This document shows, piece after piece, positions 1 through 11,213 of a stretch of DNA of 64,000 nucleotides (the stretch's first letter is position 1; every line of letters begins with the position of its first letter). The stretch covers positions 4,030,001-4,094,000 of the forward strand of contig NC_092406.1 in NCBI RefSeq assembly GCF_009017415.1, written 5' to 3'. Source of the stretch: Aspergillus flavus. Taxonomy: Eukaryota > Ascomycota > Eurotiomycetes > Eurotiales > Aspergillaceae. The position numbers and the translations under genes are program-made. The notes beneath the pieces are model-generated. The model saw only the letters and a list, made by a program, of their open reading frames with translations, was not told where the DNA came from and did not search any database.

Positions 1-1811
1 TGACAGCTGGATGACTTGAATCAAACTCGTCTTGGCACTTTGCTGACAACCTGTAGTCAGTCTCGGGTAAAAGGGTGCTGTGTCCTAAACGTTCTCGTAG
101 TCCTAAGACCTAGTAGAAAGAAGGCAAATCCTGTCGATTGGTGGAGACGAACGCATCGGCCATCACCGTGTTGGGAAAGAAGAAAATAGTTGAAGACCGG
201 TTCATCCGAGGCACTGAAACGTGGTAGTGGAGAAACAAAGAATAGAATACCCTTCATTTCGGTAGGTGGAGAACCTTGTCGATAAATTCTATGGCTAAAA
301 CCCGAAGTCCATCCCATCTTCAGTTTAGTACTTCGGCCTAGGCCATGTTTTATCTCGTCCGGAACCTTAAAGCCGTCAAGTTGATGCAGTGCATTTGTTG
401 CGGCTCGGTTCACTAGTCTCAAGCTAGATGTATACGAGACGCGGACCATTTCGTATAGATTTGGGGACCTGAGTCAGGGCGTCGAAGGCTTGTAGTGGCT
501 TCAATTGTTGACTATTCATGCATGAAGAAACAACGGTCTGGTATTGGAAATTTTGCAAAAGAAAGTTACGGGCGGTATGAAACAGACCGTGTATGCCAAA
601 ACCGATTGGTAACGATACAACCACCCGGTCCACATTCGGGACTTAAGGGTTAGTGTCCGTGGATTGACAGTGGATTGATCAGATTCGTCTCGGATTCTCG
701 CAAGGCGCTAAAGAGTGATTGGCAGAGTTCCAGGCCAGCAGAAAATCGGGAGAAAAAGGAGCCAAAAATCAGTGAAAATCCGTCACACAAAGAAGAAGAA
801 ATCTACTGTTTGGGGGGGAAAGACTTTTGTCCCCTGGTTAGTTAAGCAATCTTTAGTCAGCGATCCCCGTCAATGCTCTTTTTCTGGTCATTTCTTCTGT
901 TTTAAGGTTTTTCTCTTCTCTTTTGCTGTGGGATGATTGCCATAGTTAATCTTCGTGCCAAAGTACTTCGTCCTGTAGGACAGCCGTGTTGAATTCCATG
1001 GCTATGACGGCGGGTAGCTTTTTAGACCCAAGTAACCATTCTTAGCAGAAATTACTCATCAGCAAAAAAGAAAAAGAAAAAAAAAATAATGTCAAGTTCT
1101 TTGACTGGTGTGATTCGAACCTGGACCCCAAACATAATCATGGTTCTGTTCTCCAGCCCGCTGACAGCCTTAGACCCTGAGTCCAGAACCCTTATTGGCG
1201 CCTAAGGGTTCAAAGAGAAAAAGATCGCGGAGGCGAACCTGCAATAGTCACAACGCTAGGCTCCCGGGTTTTCTCATTCTCTCCCTCAATCCTCTCTCTC
1301 CTCTTTTTTAAGCCATCATTCATTAGTAAGGTTGCACCGCAGGTGACCTCGAAACAACAGCCACTGTGGCAGAGTCCATTATTTGGACATTGACTGCCGC
1401 AGTCTGTAAGGCATTCACTTGCCTTTAATTCCAACCCAGGACAGGCGTCTCTGCATCCGATTCCCCGGACCACCTCAACGCAATCTCTGAACGAGCCACT
1501 TCATAGTTTCAGTGTAACCGCGGAGAGAGGGATTTCTTTGTCCTCTCCTAGCCTATACATTTAACGGTTGCCTGTGAACCCCTGTGGTTCTACTCCGGAA
1601 TACGCCACTTCATTTGCTTCTTTATCTGATCGTTTGATCTTCCTCTCAGGTCCTCTTTATATTTTCCCTGCTTACCCCCCACCTTACCGCTGTGGTTTGT
1701 GAGAATCAAATCGCAGGTCGTACCTTTCTTTCTCGGAATTCCCTTCTTTGAACATTTCTTTCTTTAGTCGTTCGTTTTACAGGAATTTTTCTTTGTGAAA
1801 TCTATTGCACT
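1..1811. other. Gene-free left flank, upstream of ega3
   Basis: No ORF here has coding character or recognisable domains. The last 200 bases before ega3 are pyrimidine-rich, as is usual for a fungal promoter and leader. A B-box-like motif with a hairpin lies on the minus strand near 1077-1190 (separate entry). In A. fumigatus the deacetylase gene agd3 lies on this side of ega3, but nothing of it is seen here, so it would be outside the window. Confidence 0.6.
1077..1190 (-). other. Pol III-like element: hairpin, B-box-like motif, T10
   Basis: Read on the minus strand there is a 7-bp inverted repeat (GGTTCTG at 1190-1184 pairing with CAGAACC at 1148-1142), then GGTTCGAATCA (1121-1111), which matches the tRNA B box at 10 of 11 positions, then a run of ten T (1086-1077) that could end Pol III transcription. 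An A-box-like stretch with TGG and GGTCTAAGGC lies upstream. A complete cloverleaf cannot be drawn: the T stem and acceptor stem do not pair. It may be a decayed leucine-type tRNA, another Pol III RNA, or chance. Confidence 0.2.
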
Positions 1812-2774
1812 ATGGCGGGTATTGATGAAGCGCTGCCCTTGAAGGGTAAGGGACAAGCCGCGTCCGGCTGGAAGACTTGGTCCGTCAAGAAGCGCATGCT
1901 GATTATCGGCGCTATCGCTCTCGTGATCGCTCTCGCTATTGGTCTAGGAGTTGGCTTGGGAGTCGGTCTGAATAAGGGTGGAGGGGATGACGAAGGCGAG
2001 GTTCCGCCCACTACCGGAGGAGGCGTGACCACAGCCAAGTGGCAACCGGCCGTAGGAACGAAATGGCAGATCGAGCTTCTGTACGCGCTCAACGACACTT
2101 CAGTAGACGCAGATATCTACGACATTGATCTCTTCAACAATGACAAGTCGACCATCACCGATCTACAAAAGCAAGGACGCAAGGTGATCTGCTACTTCTC
2201 CGCTGGGAGCTACGAGAACTGGAGGCCCGACAAGGACAAGTTCAAGGACTCCGATATGGGTAACACGCTGGATGGGTGGCCGAATGAGAAATGGCTTGAC
2301 CTCAACTCCAAGAACGTGCGGAGCATTATGACGTCGCGTCTGGATATGGCGGTCGAGAAGAACTGCGATGGAGTTGACCCGGATAACGTCGATGCCTATG
2401 ACAACGACAACGGTCTCGATATGAAGAAGGAGGATTCGGCGAATTTCATGATGTGGCTCGCCAATGAAGCGCATGCACGCAATATGTCCATTGGTCTGAA
2501 GAATGCCGGGGCGATCATCTCCGCAGTGATCGACAACATGCAGTGGAGCGTGAACGAGCAATGCGCGCAATATGAGGAGTGCGATACCTATGCCGCATTC
2601 ATCGATAAGAACAAGCCCGTCTTCCACATCGAGTACCCCAAGGGCGACGACACCAACAACAACGATTTGGTCAGCACGAGCCAGAAGAAGAGTGCTTGCG
2701 ACTTCGAGGGATCCTCCAACTTCTCGACGGTCATCAAGAATATGAATCTGGATAACTGGATCCAGACCTGCTAG
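1812..2774 (+). CDS. ega3: Ega3-like endo-alpha-1,4-N-acetylgalactosaminidase (GH114)
   Basis: A single exon of 320 codons starting at the first ATG after a pyrimidine-rich leader. Residues 1-29 are basic and cytosolic in character; residues about 30-53 form one hydrophobic segment rich in Ile, Ala, Leu and Gly, so the enzyme is a type II membrane protein with the catalytic domain outside. After a Gly/Asp/Pro linker the rest is a glycoside hydrolase family 114 domain, with the family blocks VICYFSAGSYENWRPD and CDGVDPDNVDAY that carry conserved acidic residues. In A. fumigatus Ega3 cleaves galactosamine-rich galactosaminogalactan and belongs to the GAG cluster; sph3 and uge3 follow here, which supports the same role. 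Function in this species is inferred from family and context. Confidence 0.9.
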   Translation: MAGIDEALPLKGKGQAASGWKTWSVKKRMLIIGAIALVIALAIGLGVGLGVGLNKGGGDDEGEVPPTTGGGVTTAKWQPAVGTKWQIELLYALNDTSVDADIYDIDLFNNDKSTITDLQKQGRKVICYFSAGSYENWRPDKDKFKDSDMGNTLDGWPNEKWLDLNSKNVRSIMTSRLDMAVEKNCDGVDPDNVDAYDNDNGLDMKKEDSANFMMWLANEAHARNMSIGLKNAGAIISAVIDNMQWSVNEQCAQYEECDTYAAFIDKNKPVFHIEYPKGDDTNNNDLVSTSQKKSACDFEGSSNFSTVIKNMNLDNWIQTC

Positions 2775-3907
2775 TCGCACAATTGATCCGCATCTAAATA
2801 CTCTGTTCGATCAGCAAGGGCGCCGGGAGTTTGAGATTGGGGTTCCACCATCCCCTTACCATCTATATAGTTTGACTATGATGTAATCTGCCTCATTTAA
2901 TTAACTTGGACATTCGTCTCTTTCATTTAATTCAAACGTCCATGCTTCACGTTACCGATCTAATCATTCCACGTGATGCTCCGATATATGCTTGAACTCA
3001 TCAGGCATAGCGACCAGAGTTTAACCATAGACACAGCCAATGAGTCTCCCTCATATATATTAACTCGTGTTAAAACTTACTTCAAAACATCATGATGCCA
3101 TGACTCTTAACCCGCTCTCACCACCCAGATCTATAAATATAGATATCAACCCCGCGGTTACAAAGCAAATGAGATGATCCTCTACCCAAAACACAAAGGA
3201 AACAAAGTATGACAAAAATAAAACCAACCCAACACGACACAACACACCCCAACTACCGACCCCATCCCTCAGTCACTCAGTCAATCAACTACTCAATCAC
3301 TTCGATACTTACCGTGCCGCTCCAAACGGCAACACTAAAACGTAAACACCGAATAAAAAAAGAGACAATGTAAAACAACGGTGAGCGAGACCCATGGTCT
3401 TCCGTCCCCATCCACCTCCAATTAGGAAGTTACCACATAGTACTCCGTACCCAGATTGGACTTAACCTCGGAGGCTCGGACATGCCCCAAATAGGATACA
3501 CAAAAGCTACTTTAATGGAGAACACCAAACTCCTCAAAGGCTACCGGATCATGCCGGCTAACAGATCAGGTCCGTTCCTCGGTCGGAACAAGCCGATTCA
3601 ACTAAACGATCACCATCCGACCGAAACCCGAAGAACACCCAAAACTTAGAAAAGCAGGGACCAGGGACTTTAGTCCGTGAGTGGAGTGCGAAAGCGGAGG
3701 GGATCCGGTCTACGTGAAAGAAAGAATGGGCAAGAACAGAATAATGGATACTACTAGTATTAACTTAGTAAGTGGGAGAAAAAGAGAGAGAGAATAATCA
3801 CGGAAACCCAAGATACTACATCGATGTGACCCAAGATCTTGCCAGATCAGAAAGGGTGGGTCCCCCCCATTTCCTTGGTTGGCGAGGTTTCTGGTGTTTG
3901 TGCTTTG

Positions 3908-3925
3908 TTTTTTTTTTTTTTTTTT
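3908..3925 (+). repeat. Poly-T tract (18)
   Basis: An uninterrupted run of eighteen T in the ega3-sph3 gap. Confidence 0.9.
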
Positions 3926-4222
3926 CGCCACAAAGGTGGGATCGGACCAGACTTTCTGAAACAAAGTCAGAGAGTGTCGTCCCAAGGGAATGGGTGGTAT
4001 GGTGGTTGGCTTCTATGGCACTTCCATGGATTCTATGGAGCTGCAACATTCGGTAAACCCATGGTTGGGAGCGGATGTTGACCTGAGAGCCACATGTTCG
4101 GTGTGTACCGGCCCGGACCAGACACCTGAATTAGGCAAGACAGCGCAAATCCGGAAGGAAATCATAATAACATTGAATAAAGGGCTGTTTATTACTTATT
4201 GTTACATACATATTGCAGGGAA

Positions 4223-4249
4223 GGGGGGGGGGGGGGGGGGGGGGGGGGG
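4223..4249 (+). repeat. Poly-G tract (27)
   Basis: An uninterrupted run of 27 G. Long G homopolymers are rare in fungal genomes, are prone to sequencing-length errors, and can form G-quadruplexes. Confidence 0.95.
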
Positions 4250-5691
4250 TGTTTGTACTCCGTAGTTTTATTGGACCTGGAGACGGCCACGCGAACTCGA
4301 CTAGACTCGACTATTTACCTGGAAGCGAATCGCCCAGACCAAGATTTGCAGCCTTTTAGTTTTTTGCTGAGCTCCCGTGCCTATTCTTAGGGGATCCTCG
4401 CGGACTGGCCTGGTTTCATGTGGTTTTAGCTTCGGTTAGGGCAGAATTGGTGTGTTTGATGGATCGCAAGTGGATAGGTTCGTTCGGTACTCCGTACTAG
4501 TTTGGGGGGGGAGGTCTTCTGGTTCAACTTAGTCGGTTTAGACTACTTGTATCTAGTGGCTTAGAGCCAGGCACTAGCCACTCTTACTATCTAGATTACT
4601 AGTAGTTGATCTAATTGGTACCGTCTGATGGTACCCAACCAATCAGGCAGATACGTGTATGTATGGTATTGTATTGTGACTGGCTGAAAATAATCGCAAG
4701 TACCGTCGATACATCGCTCCGTAATTTAAAAAACGGTGTCATTAATACCGACGGTAATGGAGTACTTTGAGTCGGGGTGTAAGTTGAACCCGTTCAATTG
4801 TAAAAATACCACCCCCCAAACTTCTGTAGTACCTCTTCAGATATAGTGCCCTGGTAGCGACAGGAGGTGCCAGAGAAGTCTTCCAAAATTAGAAAATGAC
4901 ACCACAGTGAAACATAGAGTTGGTTCAGTCAGAAATGAAGCAGTGTCACCGTCCCTCGTCCGGTGAGCCACTTCTACAATGCTACCATCAATGCAACTAG
5001 ACGATGTCCTAAGCACTATTCGATATGCATAATGCATAGACTAAGAACTAGGATACTAGTGGCTAGTTAGTCACAACCACAGAACTAAAGAAGTCCACTC
5101 GATGGACGATGGAGCAAAATCGATAGACCTCGGAGCTAAAGTACCAAGCGGCGCGTGTCGAGAAAATCACCCATCACTGGCAAATCCACGACTAAACTGA
5201 TCAGATCGGAAGAAGATAAAGTTTTGGCGGACCGAAGCTAGAAAAGATACTCAAGTGGTTCTCGGCGGAAGTTCCTGGACGCTGTGTTGCTGAGAACCAT
5301 GGATGGGCGGGTGGTGGGTCAGGAACGACTCCATCTCCAGCGCTAGAGTGAGTTCTGAAAAGTTAGAACAGCCGTGGGCGACAAGAGAAAAAAAAGCAAA
5401 AAATGGGGGTGTCGAAGGGAAAGGAAAAGGAGGTCGCTTTCTACAGCATGCAAGCGAGGGCTGTGATTTGAAATTCCCATTTTCAGCCGGGTCCTTGGCG
5501 ATCACTTGCTCGTTGGTCCGGAATGGTCGGCAGAGCCCTGGTGGGTAAGAGTTTGACCGCTGTCTTCTCACCAATGGCTCGGTTAACTCGTGTTTCTTCT
5601 CGGCAGATCAGGCACAGGAAGTACCTACTTCATTGACCATCTTTGGATGGGTCGCTTCCTCTTTCAGCTGGATGACCAACAAAACTGAGAC

Positions 5692-5724
5692 TTTTTTTTT
5701 TTTGTTGTTGTTGTTGTTGTTGTC
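5692..5724 (+). repeat. Poly-T followed by (GTT)n microsatellite
   Basis: About twelve T are followed by six to seven perfect GTT units. Confidence 0.9.
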
Positions 5725-6915
5725 ATCCTTCCCAAAATGGAAGGCAGTGAGGCTGGTGTTGAAGGCTTGACCACTGTCGTCATCAACCACGATTATGTCG
5801 CTTGTAATACAAACTTGAAAAAAAAGAAAGATTAGAAGCTTGGTTACATCTCCTCGGTAGATCATCCTCTCATGATATCATTATTACTCCGGATCCCAGT
5901 ACCTGAGCGTAAATAGGACTGACTTCAAAACATATCCGATATACATAGTATGACATAAACTCAATTCCATCGGACAAAAGTTATCAGTCGTGGTCTTATT
6001 ACTCCGGAATGCAACATTAAACCTACGACCGGGTTCTAATCTGACAGGTTATGTACATACATCATGTAATTCCCGCTGACTATGGGAGAAGGTTCTCGTG
6101 AGATGGCGTCGAATCTCCATGAACCTGATGCGTTGTCATCGGATCCATTCTATAGATCACTAGTCAGCACATGGCGTCAAAAAATTTAATTAAAAAATAA
6201 ATAAATAATAAGAAACAGTCACCAATTGCTCCAAGGACAAGCAGTAATAGGAAAGAAACGTGACCTTACCTTCTCCTAGTCCTTCCTTACCGCAGAACAA
6301 AGCACACCCAACGAGACTAATATGCATGTCTTACTAAGAACCAGACCCGGCCATGCATGATTAGACAGGTTCCTAAATCGATGTAGCGACACGGAATAGC
6401 ATGACCTAAAGAACAGCCCATCCGTCCAATACCGATTGTATATGTTTTAGGCGCAACCGTGGGACGAATGTACTGGACAGGCTAAATGCAGCTCCCAAGA
6501 CGGACTACTACATTCGGGTCTCCGAAAGCATCCCATCTTGGGTCATTGCATAGTTTATGTGCTAAGTTGTCTCCATGGGTAGATGACCGTGCACCTCGCC
6601 TCTCCAGTAACTTCACTTGATCGACTAAACTGGAAAGCCGGTGGACTTCCTCGACCTTCTCCTCCACCCTACTAGACGTCAGATCCTCTCGCTCATAGGG
6701 TATTTGCTGCCTCCCCATAGAATGGTTCACTGGCCCAATTTCGCTCACCCGCTCTTGAAACAGACTGTGTCACACTTATTGCAGCCGGCCACATCATGCA
6801 CGAGGTAGTCCTTACTGTCCAGCTTCTATTTCGAGTGACCTGGGGGTTTCACAGACCGACCTCATGATGCACACTAAGAGTGGTGGTGATCAAAGAGCAA
6901 CAACATAAGTAATGA

Positions 6916-6940
6916 TAATGTAATGTAATGTAATGTAATG
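6916..6940 (+). repeat. (TAATG)5 microsatellite
   Basis: Five perfect tandem copies of TAATG. Confidence 0.9.
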
Positions 6941-7467
6941 TATAATTAGTTGCATGGACTAGAATGCAGGACACGGGGTGTTGAACCTGGCTCGAATTAT
7001 GACCAACATGAACTGACGGGGGACTCCGCTGTTTCGCGGAAGCGGACCTTGACCGAGTCTCTTGGCCTAGGGCTCAGAATACGTATCGACTGCAGATGAA
7101 AATTACTTCTCTGCGGTACGTACAAAGTACCTTTACAATACGTAACCATCGACACTGCCCATCGGAGCTGAGTTTGGGGCACGGGAAACCGAGAGAAAAC
7201 AAAAAGGAAATCTTGACGATCGTAAACTCTATCGTAATTCTAGGTATCATTTGATAGTCCCAACGGCCAAAGTCAAATAGCATATTATCAGTAGAATCAT
7301 CATACAGGATATAGACGTTCATACAGTATAGACAGGTCGTAAGTTAATTAGTCAATCCAATCCATCAAAAGAAAGCGCCGGCGCATATATTATCAGTCGA
7401 CGCCAATCGGGCCCTGATCATAAGCAATGTTGCATCAGGTATGCTCGAAAAGCGCCGCCCGTAGGAA

Positions 7468-8869
7468 TTATTTAGCCATCCAATCGACAAACTCGCCCCA
7501 CCTATCCCCGAAGTTGGCATAGTAATCCGTGCTCAGGTGGGTAATGAAAATCTCATCGGCGGTCTTGCGAAGCTTCTTGACGAGATCACGAAGCTTCGAA
7601 CCTTCAACCCCATCCGGAACGGAGTGGATCACAATGCAGAGCTGACCGCGACCGCGATCGCTCTTCGGAAGAACGTCGAATTGCTTCGTGCCATCACGCT
7701 CGTTGAAGGTGTCATAAGCCGCTTCGAATACGACAGTCGAGTCAGCTGAAGACATGTAACGAGAGTCTGGAACGGCTCCCGGGTTATGGACAATCTAGCC
7801 AGTCACTATTAGCATCATCGTTGACCAACTTGACCCAATGAGGTTGTCGGAGTTGCAGTTGGAAACCGTAATAGAACCTAGCGCCATCAAAAAGACAGGT
7901 ATGGGCCATATTGACTGTCCGAGAGGCAAAAGTGAAAAAGCATAAAAAGAAAAGTAAACAGAGGGTGGAGAAGGAATACAGGGGGCATGAGGTATGTACC
8001 CATGTAAATTACCATGAATACCGAGCGGTAATACAAATTACAGAGGGGTGAAAGAGAAGGGTCACACATACAAAGTTGTCTGGACCAAGACCAGAAAGGC
8101 CTTTCACGAATGAGGTGAGCTCTTGCAAATATGACAACGCATCGGCATCATACTGTTGGGGCGTCTCATCAAAGAATATACCCCGAACCGCGAGCTTAGG
8201 GTTCGAACTGTTGGTCGGCCATTCTGCGTAGGTTGCGATGTCGCGACGCACGGCCGAGATGTTGCGTTTAGCCCAGGTTGTAGGGACATAACCTAAGAGA
8301 CGCACGTTGTCATAAGAGGCGAGCTTGGGAATCTCTCGGGTATAATTAGCATCGGGCAGGGCATTGGGCCCTGGGCCGCTGCTAGGGTTAATCACAACGG
8401 TAAAGTTGGCCTCCGGATGTGAAGAGATCCTGTGGCGCTTAGTTACTTTCCCCCAAAATTATAGCTTCCCGCTTGCATGCATCATGCAATTGGCTTTCAG
8501 CTTGCTTATGGTGTATAATGTATATACCCCAGGGACCAGAACATATTGGGCTTTGGGGGGTGAGGGGGAGTAGTGGGGGTGAAATTGAAGGTAAGAATTA
8601 GAAATACAAATAGACATAAAAAAAAAAAATCAGACATACTCTGCTTCCAATGGATCCCAGGCGCCAGGGGCAGGGTACACATAGAGAGGGACGAAAATGT
8701 TAGCTTTAGGGCCCATGCTGTTCTTCTTGCGTAGGGTGACGACGACTGCGGGAGGTATAACGACCGCGAGGATAGCAATAAAGACAAAGACCCCCAAAAT
8801 GATTCGAGAACGTCGGCTTTGCAGGCAACGACGACCGCTCACGTGTTTGTCTGGCCCCATCGTTGCCAT
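7468..8869 (-). CDS. sph3: Sph3-like GAG hydrolase (spherulin-4, GH135)
   Basis: Three exons, complement(7468-7794, 8072-8429, 8640-8869), 304 residues. Residues about 21-47 form a single membrane anchor and the rest is a spherulin-4 (GH135) domain. In A. fumigatus Sph3 the residues reported as essential are Asp166, Glu167 and Glu222; here FFDE places Asp164 and Glu165, and VVFEAAYD places Glu220, a constant offset of two that also supports this start. The in-frame codon 54 bases further upstream is TTG, not ATG; a second ATG follows three codons later. Sph3 is an endo-acting alpha-1,4-N-acetylgalactosaminidase required for GAG production. The introns, 210 and 277 nt, are long for this window. 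The gene is divergent from uge3 and probably shares its control region. Confidence 0.92.
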
Positions 8870-9926
8870 GTGAGGTAGGCAATTAAAATGTGAATGCCTT
8901 AGAATGCAACGAAAGGAGGGCAAGAAAGTGGATTTCTGAGTCCTGGGCGGAAATATGCTATGCTAGAACCAGGCGCTGGAAGACTAAGAAATAAGTAGTC
9001 AACTCTCGAAACCTAGCGTTCAGCCTTTGCCTTAGTGGTGGGCCTCCTGGTGAACCAGAAAAATACACGCCCGGCGGGCCCAAAATAGAGCGGGGCCGGT
9101 CCTCTTTTCTGACCATGCAGCAGTAGGTCTCGGATCATTCAGTGTCGATGTCGAACAATTTCTTTCTCCCTGACTTAAACACATCCATTAAAGTCCTAGC
9201 CGTGGTTTTTGCCAACCCTGTGGAGTGCGGCTAGAAGTTCGCAGGCCACTTCGCAGGCTACTTTCCCTTCTGCCCCATCTGAGGCGAACTCTGTTCGGAT
9301 AACACCAGTTAGATCTGGACTGCTTTTCCATACCAAAGGGCTGACGTCCTGGGATAATTTCTTTTCTTTTTTTCTTTTTTGTTGTTTTCCTTTTTCCCTC
9401 TTTTTATTTTTCCCTTTTTTTTAAAAAAAAAAAATCTTTCTTGTCCGTTCTTTTCTTTCCTTTTTTTTCTTTTTCTGTAAAGAAAAAAGGATAGACCAAA
9501 GAAATAATATTGGTAAATCCACTTCTTTTTTTTTCTTATCCATCCTGTATCCATTCGCTTGCTATGCCCTTCGTTCGTTGTAAATAAAAAAAGAAAAAAA
9601 AAGAAACCAGGATAAAAAAAACAAAGGAAAAGAAAAATCCCCGTCACGATATCTTTGGCCTGACCTTAGCTGGAATCGGCGGTTACATCGGCGAACCAGT
9701 GGCAGTGTCTCTTCTTCCATTCAAGGAAGTATAAGATTTGTGCTTTCCTTTCTTTCTTTGACTATTCGGTTCGGCAGTCAACTCACACTCGTTGTTTCTC
9801 CCTGAGCAACACTCAATCCTCCCTCTCGTTTAGTTGCTTGTGTTTGCTCGAACACTTGTCTGTTTGCTTCTCATCTTTCATTCAACCTTCATTGCACTTC
9901 GTCCTTTTTCATAAAACCATCCAATA
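8870..9926. promoter_or_regulatory. Divergent sph3/uge3 intergenic region
   Basis: These 1,057 bases separate two divergently transcribed GAG genes and should hold the promoters of both. Between about 9357 and 9640 one strand is almost pure pyrimidine and then almost pure purine, including adjoining T and A runs near 9413-9434, followed by a CT-rich leader for uge3. In A. fumigatus the regulators MedA and StuA control GAG genes; I did not identify certain binding sites by eye. Confidence 0.6.
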
Positions 9927-11213
9927 ATGGAGAGCCCTCGACAGTCTGACGCAAGTACTCCCGTGGAGCCTTATTCTCCAGGATGCGTCGATACACCAGC
10001 GACGCAGTCATCCGTCTTGTTCGATGGAAATCTTGAAGAGTTGCTGCGCAACTTCCCCCTGGATCAATACATCCTCGTCACCGGCGGTCTCGGTTTCATT
10101 GGAAGTCACACAACATTGGAGCTACTCAAGGCCAATTATAACGTAATCGTCATTGACAACCTTAGCAATGCTTTCCAGAACGTCTTCGATCGCATCAAAC
10201 TCCTGGCTTCCAAGCACCATGAGCAACAAGGAACCAAAATGCCCGAGATGCATCTGCATGCCCATGATTACCGCGACAGTGTTGCTCTTCGCAAGCTTCT
10301 TGAGCAATATCAAATCCAGTCGAGGTGGGGTACACCTAAGACCAAGATCTCCGGCGTCATCCATTTTGCTGCCCACAAGGCGGTTGAGGAGAGTATCAGG
10401 AATCCTTTGAAGTACTACGCAAACAATGTCGGCGGTCTCATCGACTTTGCCACGACGCTGGGTGAGTTTGGTATCAAGACCTTCGTCTTCTCGTCATCCG
10501 CCACCGTATACGGAACTTTGGCAACCTCCGGTCTTCCTCTTAAGGAGGAGCTTTGTGTCCACAAGGATGAGATCTTCGAAGACCGTGACGGGTCCAAGAA
10601 GCTCATGGAGCCTGGGTGCACAGGTATCACAAACCCCTATGGACGCACAAAATGGATCTGCGAAGCCATCTTAGCCGACCTCGCGGCCTCCGATCCAGAG
10701 TGGACCATCGTGGCTCTACGATACTTCAACCCAGTTGGATGCGATGAATCCGGCCTTCTCGGTGAAGATCCCAAGCAAATACCTACCAACCTTCTTCCAG
10801 TTGTCGTCAAGGTCATGACTGGGCAGTACAAGGAGCTGCAGATGTTTGGAACCGACTGGGACACGGAAGATGGCACAGCTGTCCGTGACTTCATCCACGT
10901 CACCGATCTGGCTCGAGGACATATCGCAGCCCTCAGTGCTGCCAATGAAGGGAAGCTCAAGGAGAATTTCCGCACATTCAACCTCGGAACCGGTACAGGC
11001 CATTCCGTAATGGAGGTGGTGAACACTATGGAGAGTGTGTCTTCCAAAGCAATTCCGAGAAGAGCTGCTGACCGCCGTGCGGGTGATGTCGGTTCCTGCG
11101 TTGCTGTGGCCACCAGGTCACAGGAGGAGCTGCAGTGGAAGACCGAGAAGACATTGACCGATGCCTGTGCCAGTTTGTGCAATTTCCTGGCTGTCAGCGG
11201 ACTGTCCTCTTAG
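9927..11213 (+). CDS. uge3: Uge3-like UDP-glucose/UDP-GalNAc 4-epimerase
   Basis: A single exon of 428 codons. A nonconserved N-terminal extension of about 48 residues precedes an extended short-chain dehydrogenase fold: the NAD-binding motif TGGLGFIG is at 52-59, FSSSATVYG near 188-196, and the catalytic pair of NPYGRTK is Tyr238 and Lys242, followed by LRYFNPVG. Uge3 of A. fumigatus interconverts UDP-Glc/UDP-Gal and UDP-GlcNAc/UDP-GalNAc and supplies the sugars for galactosaminogalactan. A housekeeping UDP-galactose epimerase (Uge5 type) would look similar; the adjacent sph3 and ega3 make Uge3 the better call. The stop is followed by a long pyrimidine-rich trailer. Confidence 0.92.
   Translation: MESPRQSDASTPVEPYSPGCVDTPATQSSVLFDGNLEELLRNFPLDQYILVTGGLGFIGSHTTLELLKANYNVIVIDNLSNAFQNVFDRIKLLASKHHEQQGTKMPEMHLHAHDYRDSVALRKLLEQYQIQSRWGTPKTKISGVIHFAAHKAVEESIRNPLKYYANNVGGLIDFATTLGEFGIKTFVFSSSATVYGTLATSGLPLKEELCVHKDEIFEDRDGSKKLMEPGCTGITNPYGRTKWICEAILADLAASDPEWTIVALRYFNPVGCDESGLLGEDPKQIPTNLLPVVVKVMTGQYKELQMFGTDWDTEDGTAVRDFIHVTDLARGHIAALSAANEGKLKENFRTFNLGTGTGHSVMEVVNTMESVSSKAIPRRAADRRAGDVGSCVAVATRSQEELQWKTEKTLTDACASLCNFLAVSGLSS

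Larger units (their letters stand above)
2775..7467. other. 4.7-kb gene-free gap between convergent ega3 and sph3
   Basis: Both flanking genes end here, so this is not promoter DNA for either. No ORF has recognisable domains or a plausible spliced model. It holds a T18 tract (3908-3925), a G27 tract (4223-4249), a T run followed by GTT repeats (5692-5724), five TAATG units (6916-6940) and three copies of TACTCCGTA (3441, 4256, 4488). No terminal repeats or transposase remnants were seen. Confidence 0.7.

Noticed and set aside
1802..2780. ORFs of 98 and 205 codons antisense to ega3
   Set aside because: Products of the biased codon pattern of ega3; low-complexity sequence and no family resemblance.
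6482..6748. 88-codon minus-strand ORF in the ega3-sph3 gap
   Set aside because: No recognisable motif and no neighbouring exons; could be chance in 4.7 kb.
8870..8923. N-terminal extension of sph3 to 8923
   Set aside because: The first codon there is TTG; the ATG at 8869 puts the catalytic residues near the positions known for A. fumigatus Sph3.
9209..9647. ORFs rich in Phe/Lys in the sph3-uge3 region
   Set aside because: Translations of polypyrimidine/polypurine tracts.
10637..11182. 181-codon ORF antisense to uge3
   Set aside because: Lies wholly inside the uge3 coding frame on the other strand; no recognisable domain.
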